Shown: in pieces, positions 29,430-41,730 of the stretch
Position numbering within the stretch: position 1 is the stretch's first letter
Layout: each line of letters opens with the position of its first letter
NCBI GenBank assembly: GCA_965153355.1
Contig: OZ231127.1
Location: 49,786,001-49,850,000, forward strand
From: Flaccisagitta enflata
Lineage: Eukaryota > Chaetognatha > Sagittoidea > Aphragmophora
Direction: 5' to 3'
Length of the DNA: 64,000 nt
Made by a program: the position numbers and the translations under genes
Notes under the pieces: generated by a model
What the model saw: only the letters and a program-made list of their open reading frames with translations
Told to the model about the DNA's origin: nothing
Databases searched by the model: none

Positions 29430-29737
29430 TATTTTCATGCTTACATTCAACTAAGTCCGTAAATGAAATGGAGGGGAAAATGGAGTAAAGGCGGCCTAAA
29501 AGCCGAGGATAAAGTATGGAGTCCAGCAGCTACGATCTAATGAGGCAGACAGACGACTCGGAGAACGCGAGAGCGTATATTCAGTAATCGAAAGCGAGGA
29601 AGGACAATATCACGTGGCGGGGAGGGACAATCGACGATATCGCGGGGCCGATCGCGAAATTAGCCGGCGGATATGTATAAAGCGGTTATAAATCAAACCA
29701 TCTGTCATAATTGAGGGACATCACATCCGCTTCATTT
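29430..29737. other. unique sequence, identical in both arms
   Basis: No gene recognised. I see no difference from 39921-40235 on the opposite strand. It contains several GATATCG/CGATCGCG words. Confidence 0.7.
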
Positions 29738-32205
29738 TTTTAGTCGCTTGCACGCTAGGACAGGGGTTCTGACTCAAATTTTGGCAGATCCTTCTTGTTA
29801 ACAGCACTTTGGCTCAAAATCAATGTAGTATCAATGTTCTGCCTTCAAAAGTCGCATTGGGTATCAAGAAATTGTGACCGCCACCCCCACCCCCCCTCAG
29901 AAGGTGGTGACCTCTAAAGATTAAGTAATTTGCCTTCTTTTGCGAATAAATTCTAAATGGATCATTCAAAAAGCCTGGTGATGGTCTCATTTGAAAGGTA
30001 TTTACGTGGAACATGAAAATTACTGACACATGGAAGGGTCCCAGGGGGGGGTATAAGAACCCTAAAGTGAATTGAAGGAGCCCCAAAGCATCCAATACAT
30101 GAAAATGAGCAATGATTTGTTAAAAAAACTAGGTAATTGTGTCATTTAAAATGTTTCTACCCATAGAATATGAAAAAGTACTGATATGGAAGAGGGGGCT
30201 CCAAAGGGGCCCCTAAAGAACAAAAAAGGGGTTAAGGGAGCCCGCCAGGATCTATAACCATGAAATGTAGATTGGACTCTTTGATAAATCTGAGTGTGGT
30301 GTTTTAGGAAATTATCTACGTGGAGAACATGAAATGTTTGACATGGATGATGGGGTTCCTAGGTGGCCGCTTAGGGCCCCCAAAAGGATTGAGGGGGACC
30401 CCAAAGGATCTAAAGTCTTGAAAATTTAAAATGAATTGATCAAAAAATCTGGTAGTGGTCTCATTTGGAAGGTATTTACATAAAAAACATAAAACCTTAC
30501 TGATATGGAAAATTTGGTGCCCAGGGGCCCTTAAGGAGCCGCTAAGGAGTAAAAGAGGGCCCCAACGAATCCAAAATCATGAAAAATTTGAATTGTCATA
30601 GTTTTCTCTAAAAGACAGACCAAAATAAACAAACAGATAGGTATACAGACAGAGAGATGGACAAAAAGACAGACAAATGGGCGGATAAACCAAGAGAGTG
30701 AGAGTGCAGAGTGTGGAGTTCAGTTGAGTTTAGCTGGGCAATTAGTTATGGATGTCGAATCCTATGTGTCAAGATTAATGGAAAATCACAACACATTTGT
30801 CTGTCTGTCTTTTTGTGTGTCTGTCTTTTGTGTATCTGTGATTATACCTATCTGTTTGTTTTAGATCCATATCTTTTTTAGAAAACTAAGACAATTCAAA
30901 ATTTCACGTTTTGAATTCATGGACCCTCTTTTACTCTTTGGCAGCTCCTTGAGGCCTAAATAAATTTTCCATATCAGTAACGTTTTATGTTTTTTATGTA
31001 AATGCCTTCTAAATGAGACCACTTCCAAATATTTTGAACAATTCATTTTAAATTTTCAAGACTTTAGATCCTTTGGGGTCCTCTTCAATCCCTTTGGGGG
31101 CCCTAAGCAGCCACCTTGGGACCCCATCATCCATGTCAATAACATTTCATATTCTCTTCGTAGATACCTTCCAAAAACACCACAATCAGATTTATCAAAG
31201 AGTCCAATCTACATTTTCATGGTTATCGATCCTTCAAGGGCCCCTTTAACCTCTTGGGGTTTTTTAGGGGCCCCTTTGGAGCCCCCTCTTCCATATCAGT
31301 AATTTTTCATATTCTACGGGTAGAAACATTTTAAATGACACCATTACAAAGTAGTAAGACGTATATTCATGAAAATATACAATCAAGAGGCAGTTACAAA
31401 GCTAGCAGATTATTGGACTGCAAAAAGACGATTATGCCATTGTTCCAATACAGATCAAAGCCATGTAACACCGGTAAATCATAAATAGATAAAACAAAAA
31501 AAGATTAAAAGAAAATCGCGTTTCTTATCATGAGCGAACGACTAGAGGGCCAGGGGACGTCCACGCTGGCTCATTTCTCGCGCTAAACAATGAAAAGGAT
31601 GTCAGTAAAGCAGCCTTAGACATAAAATCCGACACAGTTTTGACTAGACCTTTAGGCTGTCTGCAACATCGCCAAATTAAGGCCTTGATACGCGTCCGGT
31701 TGTCTTTTGTGATCTGGCCTCTTGCAGAGACCTCGATAGAATAATTAAAAACCGAAAAATCATGAGATAGATCCGCAATGAGAGGCGCATATTTTCCCTC
31801 TTTGTAAGAATGGCTTCTCCTGTGTGCTGTCCCAGGACAAGTCAGCACAAAAAACAAATCATTTTTGTTCCATATATTTGTTGGATGCTTTGGGGGCCTT
31901 CAATCACTTCAGGGCATAAGAGGGCCTCTGCCAGAGCTCCCTCTTTCATATCATTAATCTTTCATATTCTCCATGCATGCTCAAATGAGACCATGCTAGG
32001 CTTTTGAATGATGTTTAGAATTATGCAAGAAAATAATTAACCAATCTTTAAAGTCCACACCTTCTGAGAGGGCTGAGTGTAATCTGGTGCCTGATACCCT
32101 ATGCGACTTTTGAAGGCAGAACATTGATACTACATTGATTTTGAGCCAAAGAGCCGTTAACAAGAAGGATCTGCCAAAATCTGTGTCAGAACCCCTGTCC
32201 TATTG
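29738..32205. repeat. nested ~2.4-kb palindrome with ~1-kb arms
   Basis: It begins AGTCGCTTGCACG after T7 and closes with TATTGCACGCGACT. From each end inward the same series appears in opposite orientation: CAGGGGTTCTGACTC, GGCAGATCCTTCTTGTTAAC, AGGTGGTGACC, then about four ~150-170-bp tandem units (GGTATTTAC...GAACATGAAA...ATGGAAG...GGGGCCCC...GATCTAAAGTCATGAAAAT). The centre is near 30720-30800 with GACA/GTCT runs. The right half carries a retrotransposon fragment that the left half lacks. The mirror is 37490-39925. Confidence 0.85.
31350..31857 (-). pseudogene. 5'-truncated non-LTR retrotransposon tail (end of reverse-transcriptase ORF plus 3' UTR)
   Basis: The minus-strand frame 31857-31528 ends in a stop and matches the C-terminal layout of LINE-type ORF2 proteins: a basic GKYAPLI block, a hydrophobic strand with IEVSARG, an Arg/Lys-rich middle with CCRQPKG, and a final SFSLFSAR...PAW segment. 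Catalytic reverse-transcriptase motifs are absent; only about the last 90 residues remain. The 3' part (31350-31527) is AT-rich and untranslated. The fragment interrupts a tandem unit of the nested palindrome and is also found at 37868-38372. The assignment rests on remembered family layout, without a search. Confidence 0.6.
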
Positions 32206-33340
32206 CACGCGACTCATCAACTTGATCTGTCGGTCCGCCCGTCCGTCAGTCGGTCCTCCTGTCTGTCCCAAATATCTTTAAATTTTGGACTTTTTTGGGC
32301 ATTTTAAAATAAAGTAAGAAGGAAGGAAGATGGGAAGGTGGGAGGGGAGGAAGGGAGGAAGGAAGGAAGGAAGGAAGGCGAGAAGGTGGCAAGGGCAATA
32401 TGTGATCAGCGATACCCGTTGCCTCGCACATGATTGTGGTGGAGTGTGGGGAAGCAGGGCAGCAGCCCCAGAAGGGACAAGTCCTCAGGCCTGAGGACTT
32501 CGTTTATTCTGTTGTCCATCGTCCATCCCCAGGCCCTCTCAGGCCTGAAGTCTGCCCTCACATAATAAAGGCCTGAAGAGGAAATATTTCAGGCCTAAGA
32601 GGGTAGATTTCACCCCTGAGAGGGCAGATTTCAGGCAGATTAAAGGCCTGAGAGGGCCTTAGAGGGCAGATTTCAGATCTGAGAGGGCAGATTTTAGGGC
32701 TGAGAGGCCCATTCAAGGCCTGAGAAGGAAGACTCAAGTCCTAAGAACGCAGATTTTAGGCATGAGATGGCAGCTTTCAGGCCTGAGAGGTCCTGAGGGG
32801 CAAATTTCAGACCTGAGAGGGCATATTTTAGGCCTTAGAGGGTAGATTCAAGGCCTGAGAAGGCAGATTCAAGGCCTTAAGAGGCAGATTTCAGGCCTGA
32901 GAGGGTAGATTTCAGCCTGGAGAAAGCAGATTTCAGGCCTGAGGAGCCCAGGGGGACAAATGAACAAACAGACAGACGAACAAACAAACGAACAAACAAA
33001 CAAATGAATGAACGAGCAAAAGTCCCCTGTGTTCCACAGGACTTCGTCCCCTTCTGGGCTGCTGCCCAAAAAGGAAAGATGGGAGGAAGGAAAGAAAGGG
33101 AAAGAATGGGAGAAAGGAAGGGAGCGGGGAAGGAAGGAAGGAATGAAAGAAGGGAGGAAGGAAGGAAAGAAGGAATGAGGGAGGTAAGGGTAGAAAGGAA
33201 GGAAAGTGGAAAGAACGGAGGTTGGAGGGAGGGGATGAAGGAAGGAAGTAAGGAATTGAGGGGAGGAAGGAAGGAAGGAAGAAAGGAAAGGAGAAAGGAA
33301 GGAAAGAAGGAGAATGTAGTTGTGTGTAATCGTATAACGA
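32206..33340 (-). mobile_element. type-A capped repeat with 21-bp array, plus (GGAA)n tracts
   Basis: On the minus strand the T5 (33068-33072) leads to GGGCAGCAGCCCAGAAGGGG, AGTCCTGTGGAACACAGGGG, (GTTC/GTTT)n and a 21-bp array of CTCAGGCCTGAAATCTGCC type (32530-32955). Then come an inverted cap and a tail near 32395-32470 that has lost its CCTGTT end. GGAA-rich tracts flank it (32320-32380, 33075-33310). The mirror is 36637-37313, where the tail is complete. Confidence 0.7.
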
Positions 33341-33512
33341 GGCTGTTGGCCTGTTGGGCTTCTTTCAAGTACCGACTACAACATACGGAAAACTACATGG
33401 ACACAAATGGCATGAAATGGAAGAGAAGGCGAGAAAAAAAAATGAGTGAGAAAAAAGGGTCCTCGGAGACTCATTACCCGCGGGGTAATACCCACGTGAA
33501 CACAATTCATTT

Positions 33513-33545
<33 letters not shown>

Positions 33546-33860
33546 AGACCAGACCAACCCACTCCATTCTATAGCTTGAAATGCCTTAATTCACCATGAA
33601 TAACAAATAGATAGACTCTCTCATTCTTGCCGGGCATGTTCTGGTAGTAGAAGTTGGTGTGTGTGCACGATTATTCAAAGAAAAGTAAAAGGAGAGGGAA
33701 TGTGATAAAGAGAAAGAGAGAGATAGAGAGAGAGAAATGGAGGTCATAAACCATCGCTCTGCTGCTTCTCTCTCTCTCTCTCTCGCCTCTTTGACGTACT
33801 ACCATCGACTTTCGTACAGTACTTCCATTCTTAGAAGTTTCCGAGCTGGACTGTTAATGC
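33341..33860. other. unique sequence near the palindrome centre
   Basis: Contains (GA)n at 33517-33542 and 33711-33735 and TC at 33770-33784. Otherwise it is identical to the other arm. No gene recognised. Confidence 0.6.
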
Positions 33861-33862
33861 TA

Positions 33863-33967
33863 CAGTCGAACCCGCTAAAAAATCAATACGGCATACCCGC
33901 CTATGGTTATTTCTCATTTAACAATGAGGCAGCTTCACTATACATGCGCTCTAGTGAAGCTCAACTG
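33863..33967. mobile_element. 105-bp pogo-like MITE
   Basis: TA at 33861-33862 and 33968-33969 flank CAGTCGAACCCGCTA and the complement of CAGTTGAGCTTCACTA. The right-arm copy is 35715-35819 with the same length. A Tc1/mariner-pogo affiliation is inferred from the TA duplication and CAGT-GA-C termini. Confidence 0.65.
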
Positions 33968-33969
33968 TA

Positions 33970-34440
33970 TTTGTGAACAATGATTCATACCAAAATACGC
34001 CCGCATTATAGGCAAGTCCAACAAGAGAGTAAACAAATCATGACCCCGATCCTTAAAAACGTGTCACTGCAATTCAACACATGCAATTTGCGACGGGACA
34101 GAAATCATTTCCAAAATTCCACATTTAAAGCTTATGAATTTTCACATGCCTTGCTACGTATTGAATTAAGTTCATAACCTGATAATGAGGTTGTAAATGA
34201 TGGATCAATAGAATAAGAAGTCACGCCAGCTCACTCTCTTCTCACTGCATTGTCTTTTCAGCGTTTATGATGCGTGTGGTCTCTGGCACGCGCAAACTCT
34301 TCATGAGAACGCCCTACAATAAGCCCATCATTAACCCATCAATATCGGTCATTGGACGAATGCAGAGGAGAAAGACTGAAACAGTGAATTAGAAAGAAAA
34401 ATAAGAGATAACGCGCGTCATGGATATGATGGCTGCATCT
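33970..34440. other. unique inner-arm sequence, no gene recognised
   Basis: A 65-residue frame at 33980-34177 is repeated perfectly at 35505-35702, but the surrounding non-coding DNA is equally perfect, so this is no evidence of a gene. Confidence 0.6.
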
Positions 34441-34442
34441 GT

Positions 34443-34443
<1 letters not shown>

Positions 34444-34493
<50 letters not shown>

Positions 34494-34575
34494 GGAGGCG
34501 AGCGAGCAGAGCGAAGAGAGAGACAAAGAAAGAAAGAGAGAAAAGGAAAGGAAAGAAAAGGAAGAGACCACACAG

Positions 34576-34619
<44 letters not shown>
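34444..34619. repeat. (GA)n and (CA)n microsatellites next to the centre
   Basis: GA 34444-34492 and CA 34578-34619. The right arm has TG of about 90 bases (34974-35064) and TC of about 110 (35126-35235), twice the length. Confidence 0.96.
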
Positions 34620-34622
<3 letters not shown>

Positions 34623-34735
34623 TGGAGGGAACTTGTACCAGTGAGGATTCCACTTTCCGAATGACCTTTACAGTTGAGACTTTACAGTTGAGCTTATGAA
34701 ATAAGGATTGAGCATGAGAAAAGCGCAACTTTTAC

Positions 34736-34859
34736 TCCAACCAATTTATTGAAAGAAAGGAGACAAGTTGCGGTGGAATTCTTTGCAGTGATATCGCAGA
34801 GCAACTTCAAAGGCGTAGCAGATAACTAGACCATTATGCTGAATTCAGTTGCAGTATTG
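34736..34859. other. central spacer of the giant palindrome
   Basis: About 124 bases that have no inverted partner: mirror pairing stops after GCAACTTTTA on the left and resumes at TAAAAGTTGC on the right. The spacer is unique-looking, without coding or repeat signal. On both flanks two TTACAGTTGAG words sit in tandem (34669-34693 and its mirror). Confidence 0.8.
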
Positions 34860-34970
34860 TAAAAGTTGCTTTTCTCATACTCCAATCTGTATTCACATAA
34901 GCTCAACTGTAAAGTCTCAACTGTAAAGGTCATTCGGAAAGTGGAATCCTCACTGGTACAAGTTCCCTCA

Positions 34971-34973
<3 letters not shown>

Positions 34974-35049
<76 letters not shown>

Positions 35050-35156
35050 GTGTGTGTGTGTGTGACTGTGTGGTCCTCTCTTTCCTTTATCTTTCCCTTT
35101 CCCTTTTCCTTTCTCTTTCTCTTTGTCTCTCTCTCTCGCTCTCGCTCTCGCTCTCG

Positions 35157-35235
<79 letters not shown>
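34974..35235. repeat. (TG)n and (TC)n microsatellites
   Basis: Mirror partners of 34444-34619 but expanded. The TC run has a CGCTCT-interrupted start at 35134-35166. Confidence 0.97.
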
Positions 35236-35239
<4 letters not shown>

Positions 35240-35714
35240 ACAGATGCAGCCATCATATCCATGACGCGCGTTATCTCTTATTTTTCTTTCTAATTCACTG
35301 TTTCAGTCTTTCTCCTCTGCATTCGTCCAATGACCGATATTGATGGGTTAATGATGGGCTTATTGTAGGGCGTTCTCATGAAGAGTTTGCGCGTGCCAGA
35401 GACCACACGCATCATAAACGCTGAAAAGACAATGCAGTGAGAAGAGAGTGAGCTGGCGTGACTTCTTATTCTATTGATCCATCATTTACAACCTCATTAT
35501 CAGGTTATGAACTTAATTCAATACGTAGCAAGGCATGTGAAAATTCATAAGCTTTAAATGTGGAATTTTGGAAATGATTTCTGTCCCGTCGCAAATTGCA
35601 TGTGTTGAATTGCAGTGACACGTTTTTAAGGATCGGGGTCATGATTTGTTTACTCTCTTGTTGGACTTGCCTATAATGCGGGCGTATTTTGGTATGAATC
35701 ATTGTTCACAAATA

Positions 35715-35819
35715 CAGTTGAGCTTCACTAGAGCGCATGTATAGTGAAGCTGCCTCATTGTTAAATGAGAAATAACCATAGGCGGGTATGCCGTATTGAT
35801 TTTTTAGCGGGTTCGACTG
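35715..35819. mobile_element. 105-bp pogo-like MITE, right-arm copy
   Basis: Mirror of 33863-33967 with TA at 35713-35714 and 35820-35821 and no visible change. Confidence 0.65.
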
Positions 35820-35951
35820 TAGCATTAACAGTCCAGCTCGGAAACTTCTAAGAATGGAAGTACTGTACGAAAGTCGATGGTAGTACGTCAAAGAGGCGAG
35901 AGAGAGAGAGAGAGAAGCAGCAGAGCGATGGTTTATGACCTCCATTTCTCT

Positions 35952-35993
<42 letters not shown>

Positions 35994-36155
35994 TATCACA
36001 TTCCCTCTCCTTTTACTTTTCTTTGAATAATCGTGCACACACACCAACTTCTACTACCAGAACATGCCCGGCAAGAATGAGAGAGTCTATCTATTTGTTA
36101 TTCATGGTGAATTAAGGCATTTCAAGCTATAGAATGGAGTGGGTTGGTCTGGTCT

Positions 36156-36188
<33 letters not shown>

Positions 36189-36636
36189 AAATGAATTGTG
36201 TTCACGTGGGTATTACCCCGCGGGTAATGAGTCTCCGAGGACCCTTTTTTCTCACTCATTTTTTTTTCTCGCCTTCTCTTCCATTTCATGCCATTTGTGT
36301 CCATGTAGTTTTCCGTATGTTGTAGTCGGTACTTGAAAGAAGCCCAACAGGCCAACAGCCTCGTTATACGATTACACACAACTACATTCTCCTTCTTTCC
36401 TTCCTCCTTTCTCCTTCCTCCTTTCTCCTTCCTTCCTCTCTCACCCCTCCTTACTTCCTTCCTTCATCCTCCTCCAATCCTCCAAAGTTCTTTCCCACTT
36501 TCCTTCCTTTCTACCCTTACCTCCCTCATTCCTTCTTTCCTTCCTTCCTCCCTTCTTTCATTCCTTCCTTCCTTCCCCGCTCCCTTCCTTTCTCCCATTC
36601 TTTCCCTTTCTTTCCTTCCTCCCATCTTTCCTTTTT

Positions 36637-37313
36637 GGGCAGCAGCCCAGAAGGGGACGAAGTCCTGTGGAACACAGGGGACTTTTGCTCGTTCATTCAT
36701 TTGTTTGTTTGTTTGTTTGTTTGTTCTTCGTCTGTCTGTTTGTTCATTTGTCCCTTAAATTCTCAGGCCTGAAACTCTGCTTTTCTCCAGGCTAAACGTC
36801 CTCTCTAGGCCTGAAATTCAGTTTTCTTATGCCTTAACTTGGTCTTTCTAGTTCTTTGAATTACCCTCTAAGGTCGAAATATGCTCCCTCTCAGGTCTGA
36901 AATTGCCCTCACCCCTCCAGCCTGAAAGCTGCCTCTTCAGGCCTTGAATCTGCTCTCTCAGGCCTTGAATGGGCCCTCTCAGCCCTAAAATCTGCCCTCT
37001 CAGATCTGAAATCTGCCCTCTAAGGCCCTCTCAGGCCTTTAATCTGCCTGAAATCTGCCCTCTCAGGGGTGAAATCTACCCTCTTAGGCCTGAAATATTT
37101 CCTCTCAGGCCTTTAATATGTGAGGGCAGATTTCAGGCCTGAGAGGGCCTGGGGGGATGGACGGATGGACAAATGAACAAACGGAAGTCCCCTGTGTTCT
37201 ATAGGACTTTGTCCCCTTCGGGGCTGCTGCCCTGCTTCCCCCCACTCCAATTCACAATCATGCAAAGCAGGGCAACGGGTATCGCTGATCACATATTGCC
37301 CTTGGGCGACCTG
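36637..37313 (+). mobile_element. type-A capped repeat with 21-bp array, complete tail
   Basis: T5, GGGCAGCAGCCCAGAAGGGG, AGTCCTGTGGAACACAGG, (GTTT)n, 21-bp units (36760-37150), inverted cap (37180-37230), then GGGCAACGGGTATCGCTGA and TTGCCCTTGGGCGACCTGTT. Compared with the left arm (32395-33072) the array has many one-base indels. Confidence 0.75.
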
Positions 37314-37489
37314 TTCCCTTCTCGCCTTCCTCCTTCCTTCCTTCCTCCCTTCCTCCCCTCCCACCTTCCCATCTTCCTTCCTTCTTACTTTATTTTAAAA
37401 TGCCCAAAAAAGTCCAAAATTTAAAGATATTTGGGACAGACAGGAGGACCGACTGACGGACGGGCGGACCGACAGATCAAGTTGATGAG

Positions 37490-39925
37490 TCGCGTGCAAT
37501 AGGACAGGGGTTCTGACACAGATTTTGGCAGATCCTTCGTTGAACGGTTCTTGGCTAAAATCAATGTAGGTCAATGTTCTGCCTCTCTGTAAAGTTTATA
37601 TAGGGTAGATTAGAAATTGTACTGCCACTCCCACTTTCTCCAGAAGGTGGTGACCTTTAAAGATTAAGCAATTCGCCTTCTTTTGCTAATAAATTCCAAA
37701 TGGATCATTCAAAAAGCCTGGTGATGGTCTCATTTGGTGTTACATACTGCGGGAGAATATGAAAGATTACTGATATAGGAGCTCAAGGGTGGCCCCTTAA
37801 GGGGCCCCTGAAGTGATTGAAGGGGCCCCCAAAGCATCCAATATATGAAAATGTGCAATGATTTGTTTTCGAGTTGACTTGTCCTTGGGACAGCAAATCA
37901 AGCAGGCTGCCTCATGAAAGAGGAAAATATGCGCCTCTCATTGCGGATTTGGCCCACAGTGATTTTTCTGTTTTTAATTATTCTATCGAGGTCTCTGCAA
38001 GAGGCCAGATCACAAAAGACAACCGGACGCGTATCAAGGCCTTAATTTGGCGATGTTGCAGACAGCCTAAAGGTCTAGTCAAAACTGTGTCGGATTTTAT
38101 GTCTAAGGCTGCTTTACTGACATCCTTTTCATTGTTTAGCGCGAGAAAAGAGCCAGCGTGGACGTCCCCTGGCCCTCTAGTCGTTCGCTCATGATAAGAA
38201 ACGCGATTTTCTTTTAATCTTTTTTTTCGTTTTATCTATTTATGATTTACCGGTGTTACATGGCTTTGATCTGTATTGGAACAATGGCATAATCGTCTTT
38301 TTGCAGTCCAATAATCTGCTAGCTTTGTAACTGCCTCTTGATTGTATATTTTCATGAATATACGTTTCTACTATTTAATGGTGTCATTTAAAATGTTTTG
38401 TTAATAAGTAAAAATACTGATATGGTAGAGGCCCTGTGCCTCTTAAAACCCCCAAGAGGTTAAAGGCCCTTGAGATCGATAACCATGAAAACAGATTGAC
38501 TTTTGATAAATCTGATTGTGGTGTTTTTGGAAGGTATCTACGAAGAGAATATGAAATGTTATTGACATGGATGATGGGGTCCCAAGGTGGCTGCTTAGGG
38601 CCCCCAAAGGGATTGAAGAGGACCCCAAAGGATCTAAAGTCTTGAAAATTTAAAATGAATTGTTCAATATTTGGAAGTGGTCTAATAGAAGGCATTTACA
38701 AAAACATAAAACGTTACTGATATGGAAAATTTGGTTTCAGGCCCCAAGGAGCCTGAAAGAGTAAAAGAGGGCCCCAATGAATTCAAATCATGAAAATCTT
38801 GAATTATCTTAGTTTTCTCTAAAAGACAGACCGAAAAACAAACAGATAGGTATACTGACAGACACACAAAAGACAGATAAAAAGACAGACAGACAAATGT
38901 CAGATTTTCCATTATCTTGACACATAGGATTCGACATCCATAACTAATTGCCCAGCTAAACTCAATGAACTCCACACTCTGCACTCTCACTCTCTTGGTT
39001 TATCCCCATTTGTCTGTCTTTTTGTCCATCTCTCTGTATACCTATCTGTTTGTTTATTTTGGTCTGTTCTTTAGAGAAAACTTTGACAATTCAAATTTTT
39101 CATGATTTTGGACTCTGGGCCCTCTTTTACTCCTTAGCGGCTCCTTAAGGGCCCCTGGGCACCAAATTTTCCATATCAATAAGGTTTTATGTTTTTTATG
39201 CAATACCTACCAAATGAGACCACTACCAGATTTTTTGATCAATTCATTTTAAATTTTCAAGACTTTAGATCCTTTGGGGTCCCCCTCAATCCTTTTGGGG
39301 GCCCTAAGCTGCCACCTAGGAACCCCATCATCCATGTCAATAACATTTCATGTCCACTTACGTAGATACCTTCCAAAACACCACAATCAGATTTACAAAG
39401 AGTCCAATCTATTTTCATGGTTATAGATCCTTCAAGGCCCCTTTAACCTTTGGGTTTTTTATGCCCTTCCCTCTTCCATATCAGTCATTTCATATTCTAT
39501 AGAAACATTTTAAATGACACAATTACCTAGTTTTTTTAACAAATCATTGCTCATTTTCATGTATTGATGCTTTGGGGGCCCCTTCAATCACTTTAGGGGC
39601 CCCTTAAGGGCCCCCCTTGGGACCTCTCTTCCATGTCAGTAATTTTTCATGTTCTCCACGTAAATACCTTTCAAATGAGACCATCACCAGGCTTTTTGAA
39701 TGATCCATTTAGAATTTATTCGCAAAAGAAGGCAAATTACTTAATCTTTAGAGGTCACCACCTTCTGAGGGGGGGTGGGGGTGGCGGTCACAATTTCTTG
39801 ATACCCAATGCGACTTTTGAAGGCAGAACATTGATACTACATTGATTTTGAGCCAAAGTGCTGTTAACAAGAAGGATCTGCCAAAATTTGAGTCAGAACC
39901 CCTGTCCTAGCGTGCAAGCGACTAA
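37490..39925. repeat. nested palindrome, right-arm copy
   Basis: Mirror of 29738-32205: TCGCGTGCAATAGGACAGGG at the left end, CTAGCGTGCAAGCGACTAAA at the right. The half at 37490-38830 holds the retrotransposon fragment; the half at 38830-39925 does not. The first half is noticeably more indel-ridden than the second. Confidence 0.85.
37868..38372 (+). pseudogene. non-LTR retrotransposon tail, right-arm copy
   Basis: The plus-strand frame 37874-38194 carries the same GKYAPLI, IEVSARG and SFSLFSAR...PAW segments as 31528-31857 with only two or three residue changes inside the shared part. Upstream of GKYAPLI the frames differ by small indels. The 3' UTR ends TATATTTTCATGAATATACG. The uninterrupted unit is seen at 39505-39560. 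Confidence 0.6.
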
Positions 39926-40235
39926 AAAAATGAAGCGGATGTGATGTCCCTCAATTATGACAGATGGTTTGATTTATAACCGCTTTATACATATCCGCCG
40001 GCTAATTTCGCGATCGGCCCCGCGATATCGTCGATTGTCCCTCCCCGCCACGTGATATTGTCCTTCCTCGCTTTCGATTACTGAATATACGCTCTCGCGT
40101 TCTCCGAGTCGTCTGTCTGCCTCATTAGATCGTAGCTGCTGGACTCCATACTTTATCCTCGGCTTTTAGGCCGCCTTTACTCCATTTTCCCCTCCATTTC
40201 ATTTACGGACTTAGTTGAATGTAAGCATGAAAATA

Positions 40236-40812
40236 CAGTAGAACCTGGCTGGAGTGCACCCGCTGTTGAAGCATGCTAGCGTTTAAGGCATGAGTTTTTC
40301 TTGTAATTAGCGCCCCAGGCGTTTTTGAAATTGAAATGAAACATAGTTATTTGAATCTGCATTTATCGCCCCCTATTCACTCATGACCAAATAATGTTTT
40401 ATGAAATTTACACTTTGCGACAATCTCTTTTAGGTATCAAATCAGTAGATTGCTAAACAAGGCCAAGTAGGCCAATAAGGTGCGAGGTGTGGATCGTCGA
40501 ACGAATGCGTTACCCAACAGACCAACAGACGGACATAGCCAGTTATAGAGGTGCTTTGTCGCACCTAAAAAGAGAATATTTTGTTCAGCATCTAATTTTT
40601 ATATGATTCCTGCCAAAAAATCCAATTTCCATCGAATTTTTTATGTTCTTTTTCTAAAAATTATTCATATCATTAGGTCATTCTTTCATGAAAAGGAGGG
40701 GGGGGCGCTGATTAGAGGGGGGGATAAATGCAAGACATACCGTATCTCTATTTTGGTACTAAGGCATGATTACACCCTGCTCTTGGGCATGCGCTGTTCG
40801 GATGCTCAATTG
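40236..40812. mobile_element. 577-bp pogo/Tigger-like element, right-arm copy
   Basis: TA, CAGTAGAACCTGG, to CAATTG, TA. Same length as 28853-29429, with the type-D repeat at 40456-40571 inside. Confidence 0.65.
40456..40571 (-). mobile_element. type-D hairpin-capped repeat, right-arm copy
   Basis: Exact mirror of 29094-29209; cap AGGTGC/GCACCT followed by TAAAAA on the plus strand. Confidence 0.85.
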
Positions 40813-40857
40813 TATCGCCGCTTTTTTTTAGTTGTTCCTCTACTCAATTTCAATCTA

Positions 40858-41330
40858 CATGAATTTAAAACAAGGCCAGATACACGGCACCCCAGTCGTG
40901 GATGGTTGGGCAGGAGTAGTAATGCGAAAACCACCCGCAATTCACAAACATGACGGACAGGCTGGCTGACATGGCAAGGTGTAGAGTCGCGTGTATTAGT
41001 TGATAAGATAGATTTAAAAAGTTTTAAAACTTTCATCGGTCATTTTGAATTATTTTAAAAGATCTTTCATTAATTCTTTAGCGATTTGGGAGCCAGTCAA
41101 AGAGAAAATCCATTTTGCATCTTCTTTAATGGCAATGAAACTGCAAGATAAAATTTGGCAATCATTCTATAAAACTTATGCCATCTTAAAATCAAATTTG
41201 GCAATTTATCTAATAAAGCTAATGCCATTTCAAAAAAAAAATTAGATAGAAATTTGAGATTGGCGCCCAATGAAAGCACTGTGGAGCACTACTGAAGCGC
41301 ACCCGGTGTTAAGGCATGCCCGCTTATAAA
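40858..41330. other. right-arm-only segment with decayed type-B repeat
   Basis: AACAAGGCCAGATACACGGC at 40872 to GTGTAGAGTCGCGTGTATTA near 41000 is a worn type-B repeat on the minus strand. 41040-41280 contains AATTTGGCAAT and ATGCCAT repeats like the interior of the mariner-like MITE at 47835. It replaces the left arm's minisatellite. Confidence 0.6.
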
Positions 41331-41730
41331 GTATGTAACCTACAATCCAAGGACAGATCTTCTAGTTATTTGTCATAAGCGATAAAACAGCTTCACAATA
41401 AGATAAAATTTTGTCCAGACCTTTGCCATGCGCTCTAGTGAAGCTCAACTGTTCTTCTGAAAGGCTGTCTAACGGCCTAGGATTTTTTTAAAAGTTTCAA
41501 TGGCTTAATCAACAATACAGAAGTGCGTCTTGCTTTTTAACTCCTGAGGTACACTCTATGCCCAATTAAGATAAGCAATCAGTTATCCCACTGTGACAAA
41601 CATTGTTCTTCCTTGGTCGCGTGTACGCCACCCTTTATTTCACTGGGTCAGTCGGCCTCACTGTCGATCCGTCTCTCTATCCATTTACAAGAGGTTTTTG
41701 CATCACCTACTCTAGTGTCGTCCTTTTTTT
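41331..41730. other. arm sequence homologous to 26480-26880
   Basis: About 88-90% like the left arm by eye. It includes the pogo-like CTCTAGTGAAGCTCAACTGT at 41432 and a worn type-B start GGTCGCGTGTACG at 41614. No gene. Confidence 0.6.

Noticed and set aside
33980-34177. 65-residue frame perfectly conserved between arms (also 35505-35702)
   Set aside because: The surrounding non-coding sequence is equally identical, so conservation reflects arm identity, not selection.
34736-34859. Simple foldback-read assembly artefact as the explanation of the palindrome
   Set aside because: The arms differ by many clean private insertions, substitutions and repeat lengths, which a single-molecule foldback would not give. 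A head-to-head join of two haplotypes is not excluded and is stated in the findings.
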